A stretch of DNA of 64,000 nucleotides from Paranoxybacillus sp035645275 (lineage in GTDB: Bacteria; Bacillota; Bacilli; Bacillales; Anoxybacillaceae): NCBI GenBank assembly GCA_035645275.1, contig DASQMX010000026.1:868001-932000 (forward strand), given 5' to 3'. The notes below the pieces were generated by a model that was not told the origin of the DNA, did not search any database, and saw only the letters and a list, made by a program, of their open reading frames with translations. Both the position numbers and the translations under genes were made by a program. Within the stretch, counting starts at the first letter, position 1, and each line of letters begins with the position of its first letter. Shown one piece after another: positions 9,366 to 17,485 of the stretch.

Positions 9366-10487
9366 TTACATCTGTTCTAATAATGTTCTCGCGTCCTGAT
9401 ATGTTAAGCCATGAGCCTCTGCCACTGCTGCATAGGTGACATATCCATTTAGCGTATTAATTCCTTTTAACAATGCCGGGTTATCTAAGCATGCTTTTTG
9501 ATACCCTTTATTAGCAATTTGTAACGCATACGGAACCGTTACATTGGTCAATGCAAACGTCGATGTGCGGGGAACAGCACCAGGCATATTCGCAACGGCA
9601 TAATGAACAACACCATGTTTTACATAAGTTGGATTGTCATGAGTTGTCACTCGATCGGTTGTTTCAAAAATGCCTCCTTGATCAATAGCAATATCCACAA
9701 CAACTGAGCCCGGAGTCATCGATTGAATCATTTCTTCTGTCACAAGCTTAGGTGCTTTTGCTCCAGGAATAAGCACAGCGCCAATCACTAAATCAGAATC
9801 CTTCACCGATTCAGCAATGTTATAAGAATTAGACATGAGCGTTGTCACGTCATTTCGAAAAATATCATCCAACTGACGAAGCCGCTCCGGATTTAAATCG
9901 ATAATCGTCACTTCCGCTCCGAGGCCAACCGCCATTTTGGCTGCGTTTGTTCCCGCTACGCCGCCGCCGATAATGGTCACTTTACCGCGTCTTACTCCTG
10001 GCACGCTTCCAAGCAAAATTCCTTTTCCGCCTTTTGTTTTTTCCAAAAATTGCGCACCAATCTGTACCGACATTCGTCCCGCTACCTCACTCATCGGTGT
10101 TAACAGCGGAAGCGAACCATTCGAAAGCTGTACCGTTTCATAAGCAATGCCGACTACTTTATTATCAATTAAAGCTCTCGTTAACCCCGGTTCTGGTGCT
10201 AAGTGCAAATACGTAAATAAAATCAAGCCGTCACGAAAATAACGATATTCTTCAGGAAGCGGCTCTTTTACTTTCATCACCATCTCCATTGACCATGCTT
10301 CTTCTGCTGTCTCAACAATTTTTGCCCCTGCAGCTACGTACTCTTCTTCAGAAAATCCTGAACTCTTTCCAGCATCTTTTTCAATATATACCTCATGGCC
10401 GGCTTTCACTAAAGTCATCACTCCAGCCGGTGTAATCGCGACACGGTTTTCATTATTTTTTATTTCCTTTGGAACACCGATTTTCAT
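9366..10487 (-). CDS. ald: Alanine dehydrogenase
   Basis: This 373-aa enzyme matches Ald, which catalyses NAD-dependent oxidative deamination of L-alanine to pyruvate and ammonia, and is important for sporulation and growth on alanine. The N-terminus MKIGVPKEIKNNENRVAITP is characteristic. The NAD-binding Rossmann motif GGGVAGTNAAKMAVGLGA lies near residue 174, and the catalytic region includes KVKEPLPEE and TYLHLAPE. GGAGGAAG lies upstream of the start. Length and motifs are complete. Confidence 0.97.
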   Translation of the reverse strand: MKIGVPKEIKNNENRVAITPAGVMTLVKAGHEVYIEKDAGKSSGFSEEEYVAAGAKIVETAEEAWSMEMVMKVKEPLPEEYRYFRDGLILFTYLHLAPEPGLTRALIDNKVVGIAYETVQLSNGSLPLLTPMSEVAGRMSVQIGAQFLEKTKGGKGILLGSVPGVRRGKVTIIGGGVAGTNAAKMAVGLGAEVTIIDLNPERLRQLDDIFRNDVTTLMSNSYNIAESVKDSDLVIGAVLIPGAKAPKLVTEEMIQSMTPGSVVVDIAIDQGGIFETTDRVTTHDNPTYVKHGVVHYAVANMPGAVPRTSTFALTNVTVPYALQIANKGYQKACLDNPALLKGINTLNGYVTYAAVAEAHGLTYQDARTLLEQM

Positions 10488-10531
10488 TGAGCTTCCTCCT
10501 AAATTCTTGCTTTTTTACAGAATATCCATAA

Positions 10532-10549
10532 CAGTTTTCCATGGAAACT
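10532..10549. promoter_or_regulatory. Palindrome in the ald upstream region (candidate operator)
   Basis: AGTTTTCCATGGAAACT contains the perfect 12-bp palindrome TTTCCATGGAAA, about 50 nt upstream of the ald start. On the minus strand it lies between TTGATT and TATGGA, which could be a poor promoter. A regulator site is an inference from position only. Confidence 0.35.
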
Positions 10550-10620
10550 AATCAACGTGAAATTTCTCTTAAATAGTTAAAAAGATTTCCGCGTCTAAAC
10601 CAAGGAAAAATGGGATTGGT

Positions 10621-10992
10621 TCAATTATTATTTTTCTCCCATCTCCAGGTAAATAAACGTCCATGATCATCCTGCCAACGCACATCTAAAAACTGAATAT
10701 TTTTATATCCTTGATTTTGCAAACGAGCAACCATTTCTTCTGTCTTTACTCCCTGGTGAAGATGAAGCTGTTGGTAAAATAACAGCAGTTGTTTCCTTGC
10801 TTGCCTGTCTTCAAATTCATTCCCGTTTGTTTTACACATATAATTTTCCGGAAATGCATATTCACATTCTACTTTCTGATGATCAGCAATGAGTTTGATT
10901 TTAAACAAATTTCCTTTTTCAAAATCAGCCGCACCAACAAACGGGACTAACAAAAGTGACGATATCATCAGCAAAAAGATATATTTTCTCAT
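10621..10992 (-). CDS. Small exported protein of unknown function
   Basis: I do not recognise this 123-aa protein. Residues 1-21 (MRKYIFLLMISSLLLVPFVGAADF) form a clear signal peptide with a probable cleavage after VGA. The mature part of about 100 aa is charged and aromatic at its C-terminus (DVRWQDDHGRLFTWRWEK) and has two cysteines 9 residues apart (C44, C53), which could form a disulfide outside the membrane. No lipobox is present. The ribosome binding site GAGGTGA lies inside the 3' arm of a 15-bp hairpin directly upstream, so translation from read-through RNA should be blocked. Confidence 0.75.
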   Translation of the reverse strand: MRKYIFLLMISSLLLVPFVGAADFEKGNLFKIKLIADHQKVECEYAFPENYMCKTNGNEFEDRQARKQLLLFYQQLHLHQGVKTEEMVARLQNQGYKNIQFLDVRWQDDHGRLFTWRWEKNNN

Positions 10993-11030
10993 AAAAAATC
11001 ACCTCATTACATTAGAATGAGGTGATTTTT
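10993..11030 (-). terminator. Terminator of the SDR gene overlapping the next ribosome binding site
   Basis: A perfect 15-bp stem is formed by 10994-11008 and 11016-11030 with a 7-nt loop, followed by T-run and then the ATG of the downstream gene on the minus strand. The 3' arm carries GAGGTGA, the ribosome binding site of the exported-protein gene. Confidence 0.8.
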
Positions 11031-11045
11031 GGAAAAATATTCACA

Positions 11046-11804
11046 TTATCGATATCGATGAATGACATCTAATCCGCCTGTTACTTCAATGACCGTACCT
11101 GTGATCATATCAGAATCTTCCTCGCATAAAAATGCGACAACACGTGCAATATCTTCCCCTGTGCCAGAACGGCCAATCGGCGTCATTTCATCCTTAAATT
11201 GTCTAGCATAGGCAATCGTCGCTTCTTTCATTTCTCCTAAAATATTTCCAGGGCAAATCATGTTCGCCGTAATGCCATATTCTGCTTCTTCTACAGCAAT
11301 CGTTTTTGTCAGTGAAACAAGCCCAACCTTTGCTGCGCTAAACGCAGAGCGATGGAGCCACCCCGGTGCGCTTTCTGCTCCTTGAAAACCATATGTAATG
11401 ATGCGCCCAAACCGTTGTTTTCTCATAATGGGAATCGTCTTTTTAAACAAATGAAATACTGCGCTCAAATTTCCTTCAATCATCTCATACCATTCATCAT
11501 CTTCATAGTCAGCCAATTTTTTTCGTTCAAAAATGTAAGGACCGGCATTGTTAATTAAAAAATCAATTCTGCCAAAACGGTTGAAAGCCTCATCTACTAA
11601 ACGATGCAAATCTTCTTTTTTTGTTACATCTCCTTGAACAAACTGCAACCGTTCTGAAATATGATGATATTTTTCTTTTAATGACTGGACTGCATTCTCA
11701 TCACTTCTATAATTGACAGTCACAGAGTATCCTTTTTCAAGCAGCTTTTCCGTTACTTTTCTTCCTAATCCCTTTGTTCCAGCAGTGATGAGGGCATGTC
11801 GCAC
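11046..11804 (-). CDS. ytkK: YtkK-like short-chain dehydrogenase/reductase with altered active site
   Basis: This 252-aa protein has the SDR Rossmann fold: cofactor motif TAGTKGLG (residues 7-14), NNAG (85-88), the structural Asn in EGNLSAVF (N112), and PGN after strand 6. The classical catalytic Tyr is replaced by Phe155 in RSAFSAAK, while Lys159 is kept. The Ser normally 13 residues before the Tyr is Gly142. It may therefore be inactive as a standard dehydrogenase or bind cofactor for another purpose. The assignment to YtkK rests on locus and length and is moderately sure. A terminator hairpin follows the stop codon. Confidence 0.82.
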   Translation of the reverse strand: MRHALITAGTKGLGRKVTEKLLEKGYSVTVNYRSDENAVQSLKEKYHHISERLQFVQGDVTKKEDLHRLVDEAFNRFGRIDFLINNAGPYIFERKKLADYEDDEWYEMIEGNLSAVFHLFKKTIPIMRKQRFGRIITYGFQGAESAPGWLHRSAFSAAKVGLVSLTKTIAVEEAEYGITANMICPGNILGEMKEATIAYARQFKDEMTPIGRSGTGEDIARVVAFLCEEDSDMITGTVIEVTGGLDVIHRYR

Positions 11805-11880
11805 AAAAAACGCCTCCCTATAATCTCTTTAAATTTACTATAAAAAACACGATAACAATATTTTTCGTACTTAAAAAAAT

Positions 11881-11978
11881 CGGGCTGACTCAAAAACAAA
11901 GTGTCAGCCCTTATAACTATAATATAATATGATACGTAATGTGTGTAGTACATTATACGTGAGATCAAAGCAGTCCCC
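11881..11978 (+). repeat. Pal-I palindromic element, copy 3 (degenerate right arm)
   Basis: The left arm is intact (GGGCTGACTC, then AAAGTGTCAG). The right arm is decayed: ACGTGAGATC then CAGTCCCC, where other copies have GGTCAGACACTTAT and CAGCCTC. It lies between the 52-aa gene and the SDR gene, both on the minus strand. Confidence 0.6.
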
Positions 11979-11986
11979 GCTTTAAC

Positions 11987-12145
11987 TTAATGAAGCTCAA
12001 GGGTCTGTTGTTCCTTTTTGCGATAATGTCGATTTTCAATTAACTCGCGATCAAACATGCCGCTGTGATAAGCACTTGTGATTTGCTGGCTAATCTCCAA
12101 TGCTGCTTCTTCGTCATAATAGAAAATTTCACGTTCCTTTTTCAT
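11987..12145 (-). CDS. Small conserved-type protein of 52 aa (possibly YtzD)
   Basis: This short charged reading frame starts MKKEREIFYYDEEAALEI and ends EQQTLELH. It has GAGGGGTGG 7 nt upstream of the ATG, a normal Bacillus ribosome binding site. Its place near argH matches a small gene of B. subtilis that I think is ytzD, but I am not sure of the name. No membrane segment or known motif is visible. Good initiation context and acidic/basic codon use support a real gene. Confidence 0.65.
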   Translation of the reverse strand: MKKEREIFYYDEEAALEISQQITSAYHSGMFDRELIENRHYRKKEQQTLELH

Positions 12146-12265
12146 CGCTTCCACCCCTCTTTTTCACAAATGTCATTACGTCCTTAGTCTTTTTTGTTTT
12201 TGGAATGCTATACTAGAATTAAAAATAGCATTTATATCCAAAAAAGAATTAGAGAAATAAAACAA

Positions 12266-12318
12266 AAGGACAATCCGGCAAGCGAAAATTCGCTCAACGG
12301 ATTGTCCCTTTTTATCTT
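12266..12318 (-). terminator. Terminator of argGH
   Basis: GGACAATCCG pairs with CGGATTGTCC around an inner stem AGCGAAAATTCGCT, just after the argH stop codon. Reading leftwards it is followed by TTTTGTTTTATTT. Confidence 0.85.
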
Positions 12319-13721
12319 TCCGCACCCTCCATTGTTATCTGTGTACTTTTCATCAAAAGCTGTTTCGCTTTTTCAATCGCCTTGCACACTTCTGTAAATC
12401 CTGTGCCCCCTGCGCTATTACGGCGATTAACAGCCGTGTACGGATTCAAAGCTTCGTAAATGTCTTCTTCAAACAACTCCGATGCTTCTTTATAGTCAGC
12501 AAGCGGTAAATCAGCTAAGAAAATGCCTTTTTCAATGCATGTTAATACTAATTTACCGACAATTTCATGCGCCTTGCGGAACGGTACTCCCTTTGCTGCC
12601 AAGTAATCAGCAAGTTCAGTCGCATTAGAGAAATCTTGTTTCGTTGCTTTCTCCATGACAGTGGTATTGACTTTCATTGTCGCAATCATGCCGGCAAAAA
12701 TTTTCAAGGAACCTGTCACCGTTTTGACAGTATCAAACATTCCTTCTTTATCCTCTTGCATATCTTTATTGTAAGCGAGAGGCGTTCCTTTCATGACTGT
12801 CAACAAAGCAAATAAGTTTCCGTATACCCGTCCTGTCTTGCCGCGAATCAATTCAGCCATATCGGGATTTTTCTTTTGCGGCATAATGCTGCTTCCTGTT
12901 GCAAACGTATCATCTATTTCAATAAACTGAAACTCTTGGCTTGACCAAAGAATTAATTCTTCACAAAAACGTGATAAATGCATCATAAGGAGTGAGCTAT
13001 TGCTTAAAAATTCAATGATAAAATCACGGTCGCTTACCGCATCAATGCTGTTTTCATACATTCCGTCAAAACCGAGAAGTTCAGCCGTTAACTGACGATC
13101 GATCGGAAATGTCGTCCCAGCTAAAGCACCTGCGCCAAGCGGCGATTTATTAATACGCTTTAATGATTCCGTGAAACGCTCACGATCGCGTTCAAGCATC
13201 CAAAAATATGCCATTAAATGATGGCCGAATGAAACCGGCTGTGCCCGCTGCAAGTGCGTATAGCCGGGAATAATGGTTTTAACATGCTCCTCCGCTTTTT
13301 CCACCAGCACAGTTTGCAGCTCTTTAATAAGTTCGATGATTTCGTGTACCCGCTTGCGCAAGTATAAATGCATATCGGTAGCGACTTGGTCATTGCGGCT
13401 TCGTCCCGTATGCAATTTTCCGCCGACGGGTCCAATTTCGTCAATCAACATTTTTTCGATATTTAAGTGAATATCTTCATACGCGATAGAAAACTCAAGC
13501 TGCTGCTTTTTCGCTTTTTCCAACAAAGTAAGCAATCCCGATTTAATTTTCTCCACGTCTTCTTTTGGCAAAATGCCGCGTTCGCCAAGCATCGTCACAT
13601 GCGCGATGCTTCCTTCGATATCTTCCTCTACTAATTCTTTATCAAAAGGGATCGACGCGCCAAACTCGTCGACCCACTCTTCTGCTGTTTTCGTAAAACG
13701 TCCGCCCCAAAGTTTTTTCAC
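12312..13721 (-). CDS. argH: Argininosuccinate lyase
   Basis: ArgH catalyses the last step of arginine synthesis, splitting argininosuccinate into arginine and fumarate. The protein is 469 aa. It begins KKLWGGRFTK and carries HTGRSRNDQVATD, TIIPGYTHLQRAQPV and the fumarase/lyase signature GSSIMPQKKNPD with the mobile catalytic Ser. It starts with GTG at 13721, overlapping the argG stop (GTGA), so it is translationally coupled to argG. A strong terminator ends the operon. Confidence 0.97.
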   Translation of the reverse strand: MKKLWGGRFTKTAEEWVDEFGASIPFDKELVEEDIEGSIAHVTMLGERGILPKEDVEKIKSGLLTLLEKAKKQQLEFSIAYEDIHLNIEKMLIDEIGPVGGKLHTGRSRNDQVATDMHLYLRKRVHEIIELIKELQTVLVEKAEEHVKTIIPGYTHLQRAQPVSFGHHLMAYFWMLERDRERFTESLKRINKSPLGAGALAGTTFPIDRQLTAELLGFDGMYENSIDAVSDRDFIIEFLSNSSLLMMHLSRFCEELILWSSQEFQFIEIDDTFATGSSIMPQKKNPDMAELIRGKTGRVYGNLFALLTVMKGTPLAYNKDMQEDKEGMFDTVKTVTGSLKIFAGMIATMKVNTTVMEKATKQDFSNATELADYLAAKGVPFRKAHEIVGKLVLTCIEKGIFLADLPLADYKEASELFEEDIYEALNPYTAVNRRNSAGGTGFTEVCKAIEKAKQLLMKSTQITMEGAER

Positions 13722-14926
13722 AAATTCACCTTCTTCTTATTGTTGACGATACTGTACACTTTTGTCGGTAAACCGAATAGAGAAATAAAGCCGACAGCCG
13801 CTTGATGGTCAAACTCATCCTCGACTGTATATGTCGCTAGTTTTTCGTCATATAATGAGAATTCTGATTTACGTCCCTCAATAATCGCATGACCTTTAAA
13901 CAATTTCACGCGCACAACGCCTGTTACATTCTTTTGCGTTTCTTTTAAGAATGCTAACAGCGCATCCTTTAATGGTGAGAACCATAAGCCGTTGTAGATC
14001 ACTTCTGCCAGTTTTTGTTCGATAAGGGGTTTAAAATGTGCTACTTCTTTTACAAGCGTTAAGTCTTCCAATTCTTTATGTGCTTTAATTAATGTGATTG
14101 CGCCAGGGCATTCGTACACTTCACGAGATTTAATGCCAACAAGACGGTTTTCCACATGGTCAATGCGACCAACACCGTGTTTTCCGGCAATGGCATTCAA
14201 CTCAAGAATAAGCTGAGCGAGCGAATATTCTTTACCGTTTAATGTTTTTGGAACTCCTTGCTCAAAACCAATCTCAATGATTTCTGGTACATCTGGCGTA
14301 TTCTCAAGTGCCGTTGTTAATTCGTATGCTTCTTCTGGTGGAGCCGCCCATGGGTCTTCTAAAATGCCGCACTCATTGCTTCTTCCCCATAAATTTTGGT
14401 CAATCGAAAATGGACTGTCTAAATCAATCGGAATCGGAATGTTATGTTTTTTCGCATATTCAATTTCTTCTTCGCGAGACCAGCTCCATTCACGCACTGG
14501 TGCAATGACATCTAAATTTGGATTTAACGCTTGAATCGATACTTCAAAACGGACTTGGTCGTTTCCTTTCCCTGTGCAGCCGTGTGCAACCGCTACCGCC
14601 CCCTCAAGCTCGGCGACTTCCACTAATTTTTTCGCGATTAACGGACGAGACAAAGCGGAAACAAGCGGATATTTTCCTTCATAAAGCGTATGTGCCTGCA
14701 AAGCGACTAATGCATATTCATTCGCAAATTCTTCTTTGGCATCGATGACATAAGACTTAACCGCTCCAACTTTCAACGCTTTTTCTTTTACAAACTCAAT
14801 GTCTTTTCCCTCGCCAACATCAAGGCAGCAGGCAATTACGTCATATCCTTGCTCTTGGAGCCACTTGATCGCAACAGATGTATCTAAACCACCAGAATAA
14901 GCTAACACAATTTTCGGATTTGCCAT
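13718..14926 (-). CDS. argG: Argininosuccinate synthase
   Basis: ArgG joins citrulline and aspartate using ATP. The 402-aa protein begins MANPKIVLAYSGGLDTSV, with the PP-loop SGGLDTS near residue 11. The family motifs AHGCTGKGNDQVRFE and the SREVYECPGA segment are present. I chose the ATG at 14926 because GGGGAAGGA lies just upstream and the protein then matches the family N-terminus; an earlier ATG at 14956 would add ten unrelated residues. It overlaps argH by 4 nt. Two ARG boxes lie upstream. Confidence 0.97.
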   Translation of the reverse strand: MANPKIVLAYSGGLDTSVAIKWLQEQGYDVIACCLDVGEGKDIEFVKEKALKVGAVKSYVIDAKEEFANEYALVALQAHTLYEGKYPLVSALSRPLIAKKLVEVAELEGAVAVAHGCTGKGNDQVRFEVSIQALNPNLDVIAPVREWSWSREEEIEYAKKHNIPIPIDLDSPFSIDQNLWGRSNECGILEDPWAAPPEEAYELTTALENTPDVPEIIEIGFEQGVPKTLNGKEYSLAQLILELNAIAGKHGVGRIDHVENRLVGIKSREVYECPGAITLIKAHKELEDLTLVKEVAHFKPLIEQKLAEVIYNGLWFSPLKDALLAFLKETQKNVTGVVRVKLFKGHAIIEGRKSEFSLYDEKLATYTVEDEFDHQAAVGFISLFGLPTKVYSIVNNKKKVNL

Positions 14927-14970
14927 TGTATCCTTCCCCTTCCCTATATAACACATAAATATACTTTTTT

Positions 14971-14988
14971 ATTAATATTTATTCATAA
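14971..14988 (-). promoter_or_regulatory. ARG box 1 (AhrC/ArgR operator) of argGH
   Basis: On the minus strand this reads TTATGAATAAATATTAAT, close to the B. subtilis ARG box consensus CATGAATAAAAATKCAAK. It lies between the predicted promoter and the argG start. Confidence 0.7.
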
Positions 14989-14999
14989 AACATAGCTTT

Positions 15000-15028
15000 A
15001 CTTTACCAACTTTTCTATAAAATTTCAA
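15000..15028 (-). promoter_or_regulatory. Promoter of argGH
   Basis: On the minus strand TTGAAA (15023-15028) and TAAAGT (15000-15005) are 17 bp apart. The -35 hexamer lies inside ARG box 2, which fits repression by arginine-bound AhrC. Confidence 0.6.
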
Positions 15029-15040
15029 TACTTATTCACA
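15022..15040 (-). promoter_or_regulatory. ARG box 2 (AhrC/ArgR operator) of argGH
   Basis: On the minus strand GTGAATAAGTATTGAAAT matches the ARG box consensus at most positions and overlaps the -35 region. A pair of boxes is typical of AhrC-regulated arginine genes. Confidence 0.7.
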
Positions 15041-15130
15041 AAAAAGTATAAAAATACTAATATACAAAAATGGTTCTTTTGCTTACTTTTTTGTACAATG
15101 GAAGTATGCGATGGAGATGGGGGGTTAAAA

Positions 15131-15445
15131 ATGGAGCATTTGTTTATTTACGATGAACGTTTAGGCATCCCTCTTCCTAAACTAGAAAAAGAATGGGAAG
15201 AATATAGTGAATCCGAACAACACGTAATATTGCTTCATTGGGAGAAAATTCGCGGAAGAATTCCTGACCGAATTGTTGAACTTGAAAGGATTATTAACCA
15301 AAAGCAGGAAGAGCTTGGAGAAGAAAATGATTTTAGGCGTTCATGCGCATTAAATTCAGAGATTGCGGAATTAGCTTCCATTATTAATGATTTATGGATT
15401 TGGTACCGAATGAACCAAACGGTGTCTTCGCGAATGCATCAATAG
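15131..15445 (+). CDS. Hypothetical protein of 104 aa
   Basis: I do not recognise this soluble, acidic, mostly helical protein. It has a likely coiled coil in the middle (RIVELERIINQKQEELGEEN) and ends in a Trp/Tyr-rich segment (IINDLWIWYRMNQTV). The start at 15131 is chosen because a G-rich ribosome binding site (GGAGATGGGGGG) lies just upstream. It is divergent from argG and converges on moaB with a shared terminator. The good initiation context and conserved-looking helical pattern support a real gene. Confidence 0.75.
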   Translation: MEHLFIYDERLGIPLPKLEKEWEEYSESEQHVILLHWEKIRGRIPDRIVELERIINQKQEELGEENDFRRSCALNSEIAELASIINDLWIWYRMNQTVSSRMHQ

Positions 15446-15474
15446 AGCGATTTTGAGTGGAAAACGGAGGCATT

Positions 15475-15514
15475 AAAAAAGGCGGCTTTCATTTCTGTTG
15501 CCGCCTTTTGTTTT
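15475..15514. terminator. Bidirectional terminator between the 104-aa gene and moaB
   Basis: AAAAAAGGCGGC and GCCGCCTTTT form a GC-rich stem with A-run before and T-run after. Confidence 0.85.
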
Positions 15515-16026
15515 TACAAATCTTTTCTGATTTCGCGGATGACATGTGCAAGCTCAGGCAAAATCAATTTCGTCATCGCCAGTTTCACCGCGCCGGTGGA
15601 ACCAGGAGTAGAAAAAATTGCGGTATCATTGGCAACACCGGCAATTGCCCGCGACAATATCGCCGCCGAACCAATATCTTCTGTGTAGCTCAACATGCGG
15701 AACAACTCGCCGAAGCCGACAATTTCTTTTTCGATGATTTCTTTTACAGTTTCAATTGTCACATCTCTTTTTGCGATTCCCGTTCCACCGTTTGTCAACA
15801 CCGCATCGATGTTTCGGTTGACGCAGCCAGCCAAAATCGCTTCGCGGATCGCCGCTTTTTCGTCTTTCACAATTTCGTAATCAATCACTTCATGCCCTGC
15901 TTCTTTCAAGAGCTCCATCATTAACTTTCCGCTCTTGTCTGTATCCGTCGTTCTCGTGTCGCTGATTGTAATGACTTTGCATTTTACACTTTGTGGTGCT
16001 TCTTTTTTGTGTTCTGTGACGCTCAT
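15514..16026 (-). CDS. moaB: Molybdenum cofactor biosynthesis protein MoaB
   Basis: This 170-aa MoaB/MogA-family protein is expected to adenylylate molybdopterin during Moco synthesis. It has the MPT-binding signature VLTNGGTGIAKRDVT and the later SRAIAGVANDTAIFSTPGSTGAV motif. Length is normal for MoaB. It is a single gene between its own 3' terminator and the ackA terminator. No other moa or moe gene is in the window. Confidence 0.94.
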   Translation of the reverse strand: MSVTEHKKEAPQSVKCKVITISDTRTTDTDKSGKLMMELLKEAGHEVIDYEIVKDEKAAIREAILAGCVNRNIDAVLTNGGTGIAKRDVTIETVKEIIEKEIVGFGELFRMLSYTEDIGSAAILSRAIAGVANDTAIFSTPGSTGAVKLAMTKLILPELAHVIREIRKDL

Positions 16027-16071
16027 ATGTATTCACCCTTTAATGAAACAAATATATTAATTTTAGTATAC

Positions 16072-16107
16072 AAAAAAGGTTAGACGCTTGAAATCGTCTA
16101 ACCTTTT
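16072..16107. terminator. Terminator of ackA
   Basis: AAAAAAGGTTAGACG pairs with CGTCTAACCTTTT around an 8-nt loop, directly after the ackA stop codon on the minus strand. A T-run follows in the leftward direction. Confidence 0.85.
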
Positions 16108-16116
16108 ATTTCTTTA

Positions 16117-17307
16117 TTATAAATTCGCCAATCTCACCACATCGCGGGCAATCATTAGTTCCTCATTCGTCGGGATGACTAATACTTTAACAGGCGAATG
16201 CGGATAGCTGATGAATGCTTCTTGTCCACGTACTTTGTTCAGTGCCGGATCCCAGTAAACGCCCATAAACTCAAGACCGCGCAATACTTTCGCACGAACA
16301 ACGTCACTGTTTTCACCAATACCTGCCGTGAAAATAATCGCATCGACGCCGCACATGCGCGCTGCATAAGAACCGATATACTTATGGATGCGGCTTGCAA
16401 ACACTTCTAATGCCAACTCAGCACGTTCATTTCCTTCTTCCGCTGCTTTTTCAATGTCGCGTAAATCGCTTGAGAAACCAGAAATACCTAACATACCGCT
16501 CTTTTTATTTAAAATCTCGACGACTTCTTCAGCGGTTTTGCCTGTTTTCTCCATGATATATGGAATTAACGCAGGATCAATGTTACCAGAGCGTGTTCCC
16601 ATCGCTACACCTGCAAGCGGCGTGAATCCCATGGACGTATCAATTGATTTTCCACCTTCAACAGCAGCGATGCTTGCTCCGTTTCCTAAGTGACATGAAA
16701 TTAAGCGCAATTGCTCAATTGGACGGCCAAGCAATTCAGCAGCACGCTGTGTGACATATTTATGTGATGTTCCATGGAACCCGTATTTACGAATACCAAA
16801 TTTTGTATAATATTCATATGGCAAGCTATATAAAAATGATTGCTCTGGCATTGTTTGATGGAATGCTGTGTCAAATACAGCGACAGCCGGAACATTTGGC
16901 AAGATTTCTTGGAATGCCTTAATACCGATAATATTTGCCGGGTTATGCAACGGAGCTAATTCTGATAGCTCTTCAATCTCTTTTAATGTTTCATCCGTAA
17001 TAAGAACGGAATCGCTAAATTTCTCACCGCCATGTACAACGCGGTGTCCAATTCCATTAATTTCATCAAATGATTGAATAATTCCTAAACTTATTAATTT
17101 ATCAAGCAACAACTTAACGGCAACAGCATGGTCTGGAATAGACGTTACTTCTTTGATTTTTTCGCCGTTTACCGTAATATTAAAGATCGCGTCTTCAAAG
17201 CCGATTCGCTCGACTACCCCTTTTGTCAACACCTTTTCGCTAGGCATTTCAAACAACTGAAACTTAAGGGAAGAACTGCCGGCGTTAATAGCCATAATTT
17301 TTGACAT
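16117..17307 (-). CDS. ackA: Acetate kinase
   Basis: AckA converts acetyl phosphate and ADP to acetate and ATP in overflow metabolism. The 396-aa protein carries the N-terminal MAINAGSSSLKFQLF, the FDTAFHQTMP segment, GFHGTSHKYV and the C-terminal FTAGIGENS. I chose the ATG at 17307, which has AAAGGAG upstream; the longer reading from 17379 adds unrelated residues and would contain the promoter region. A cre site and sigma-A promoter lie upstream, indicating CcpA activation. It has its own terminator. Confidence 0.97.
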   Translation of the reverse strand: MSKIMAINAGSSSLKFQLFEMPSEKVLTKGVVERIGFEDAIFNITVNGEKIKEVTSIPDHAVAVKLLLDKLISLGIIQSFDEINGIGHRVVHGGEKFSDSVLITDETLKEIEELSELAPLHNPANIIGIKAFQEILPNVPAVAVFDTAFHQTMPEQSFLYSLPYEYYTKFGIRKYGFHGTSHKYVTQRAAELLGRPIEQLRLISCHLGNGASIAAVEGGKSIDTSMGFTPLAGVAMGTRSGNIDPALIPYIMEKTGKTAEEVVEILNKKSGMLGISGFSSDLRDIEKAAEEGNERAELALEVFASRIHKYIGSYAARMCGVDAIIFTAGIGENSDVVRAKVLRGLEFMGVYWDPALNKVRGQEAFISYPHSPVKVLVIPTNEELMIARDVVRLANL

Positions 17308-17384
17308 GTTCCTAAGCATCTCCTTTAATCTGACACTACAACTCTTATTTTGTACAATTGAATGAATTTTAATATACATTTTTC

Positions 17385-17414
17385 ATTTTATGCATGTTTC
17401 CCTCACGTTTTCAA
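17385..17414 (-). promoter_or_regulatory. Promoter of ackA
   Basis: On the minus strand TTGAAA (17409-17414) and TAAAAT (17385-17390) are 18 bp apart, about 80 nt upstream of the start codon. Confidence 0.6.
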
Positions 17415-17428
17415 GCATGTTCTTATCA

Positions 17429-17442
17429 TGTAATCGCTTGCA
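17429..17442 (-). promoter_or_regulatory. cre site (CcpA activation) upstream of ackA
   Basis: TGCAAGCGATTACA on the minus strand fits the cre consensus TGNAANCGNWWNCA at every fixed position. Its centre is about 57 bp upstream of the inferred transcription start, the helical position from which CcpA activates ackA in B. subtilis. The regulator ccpA is also in this window. Confidence 0.8.
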
Positions 17443-17485
17443 ATATATATGTTTTTATATTTTGAAATATAAAAAAATAAAACTA

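Noticed and set aside
12194..12397. 67-aa plus-strand reading frame over the argH terminator
   Set aside because: It spans the argH terminator and argH antisense sequence and has no ribosome binding site.
15457..15924. 155-aa plus-strand reading frame opposite moaB
   Set aside because: It is the antisense shadow of moaB, has no ribosome binding site and shows His/Phe/Arg-rich composition typical of shadow frames.
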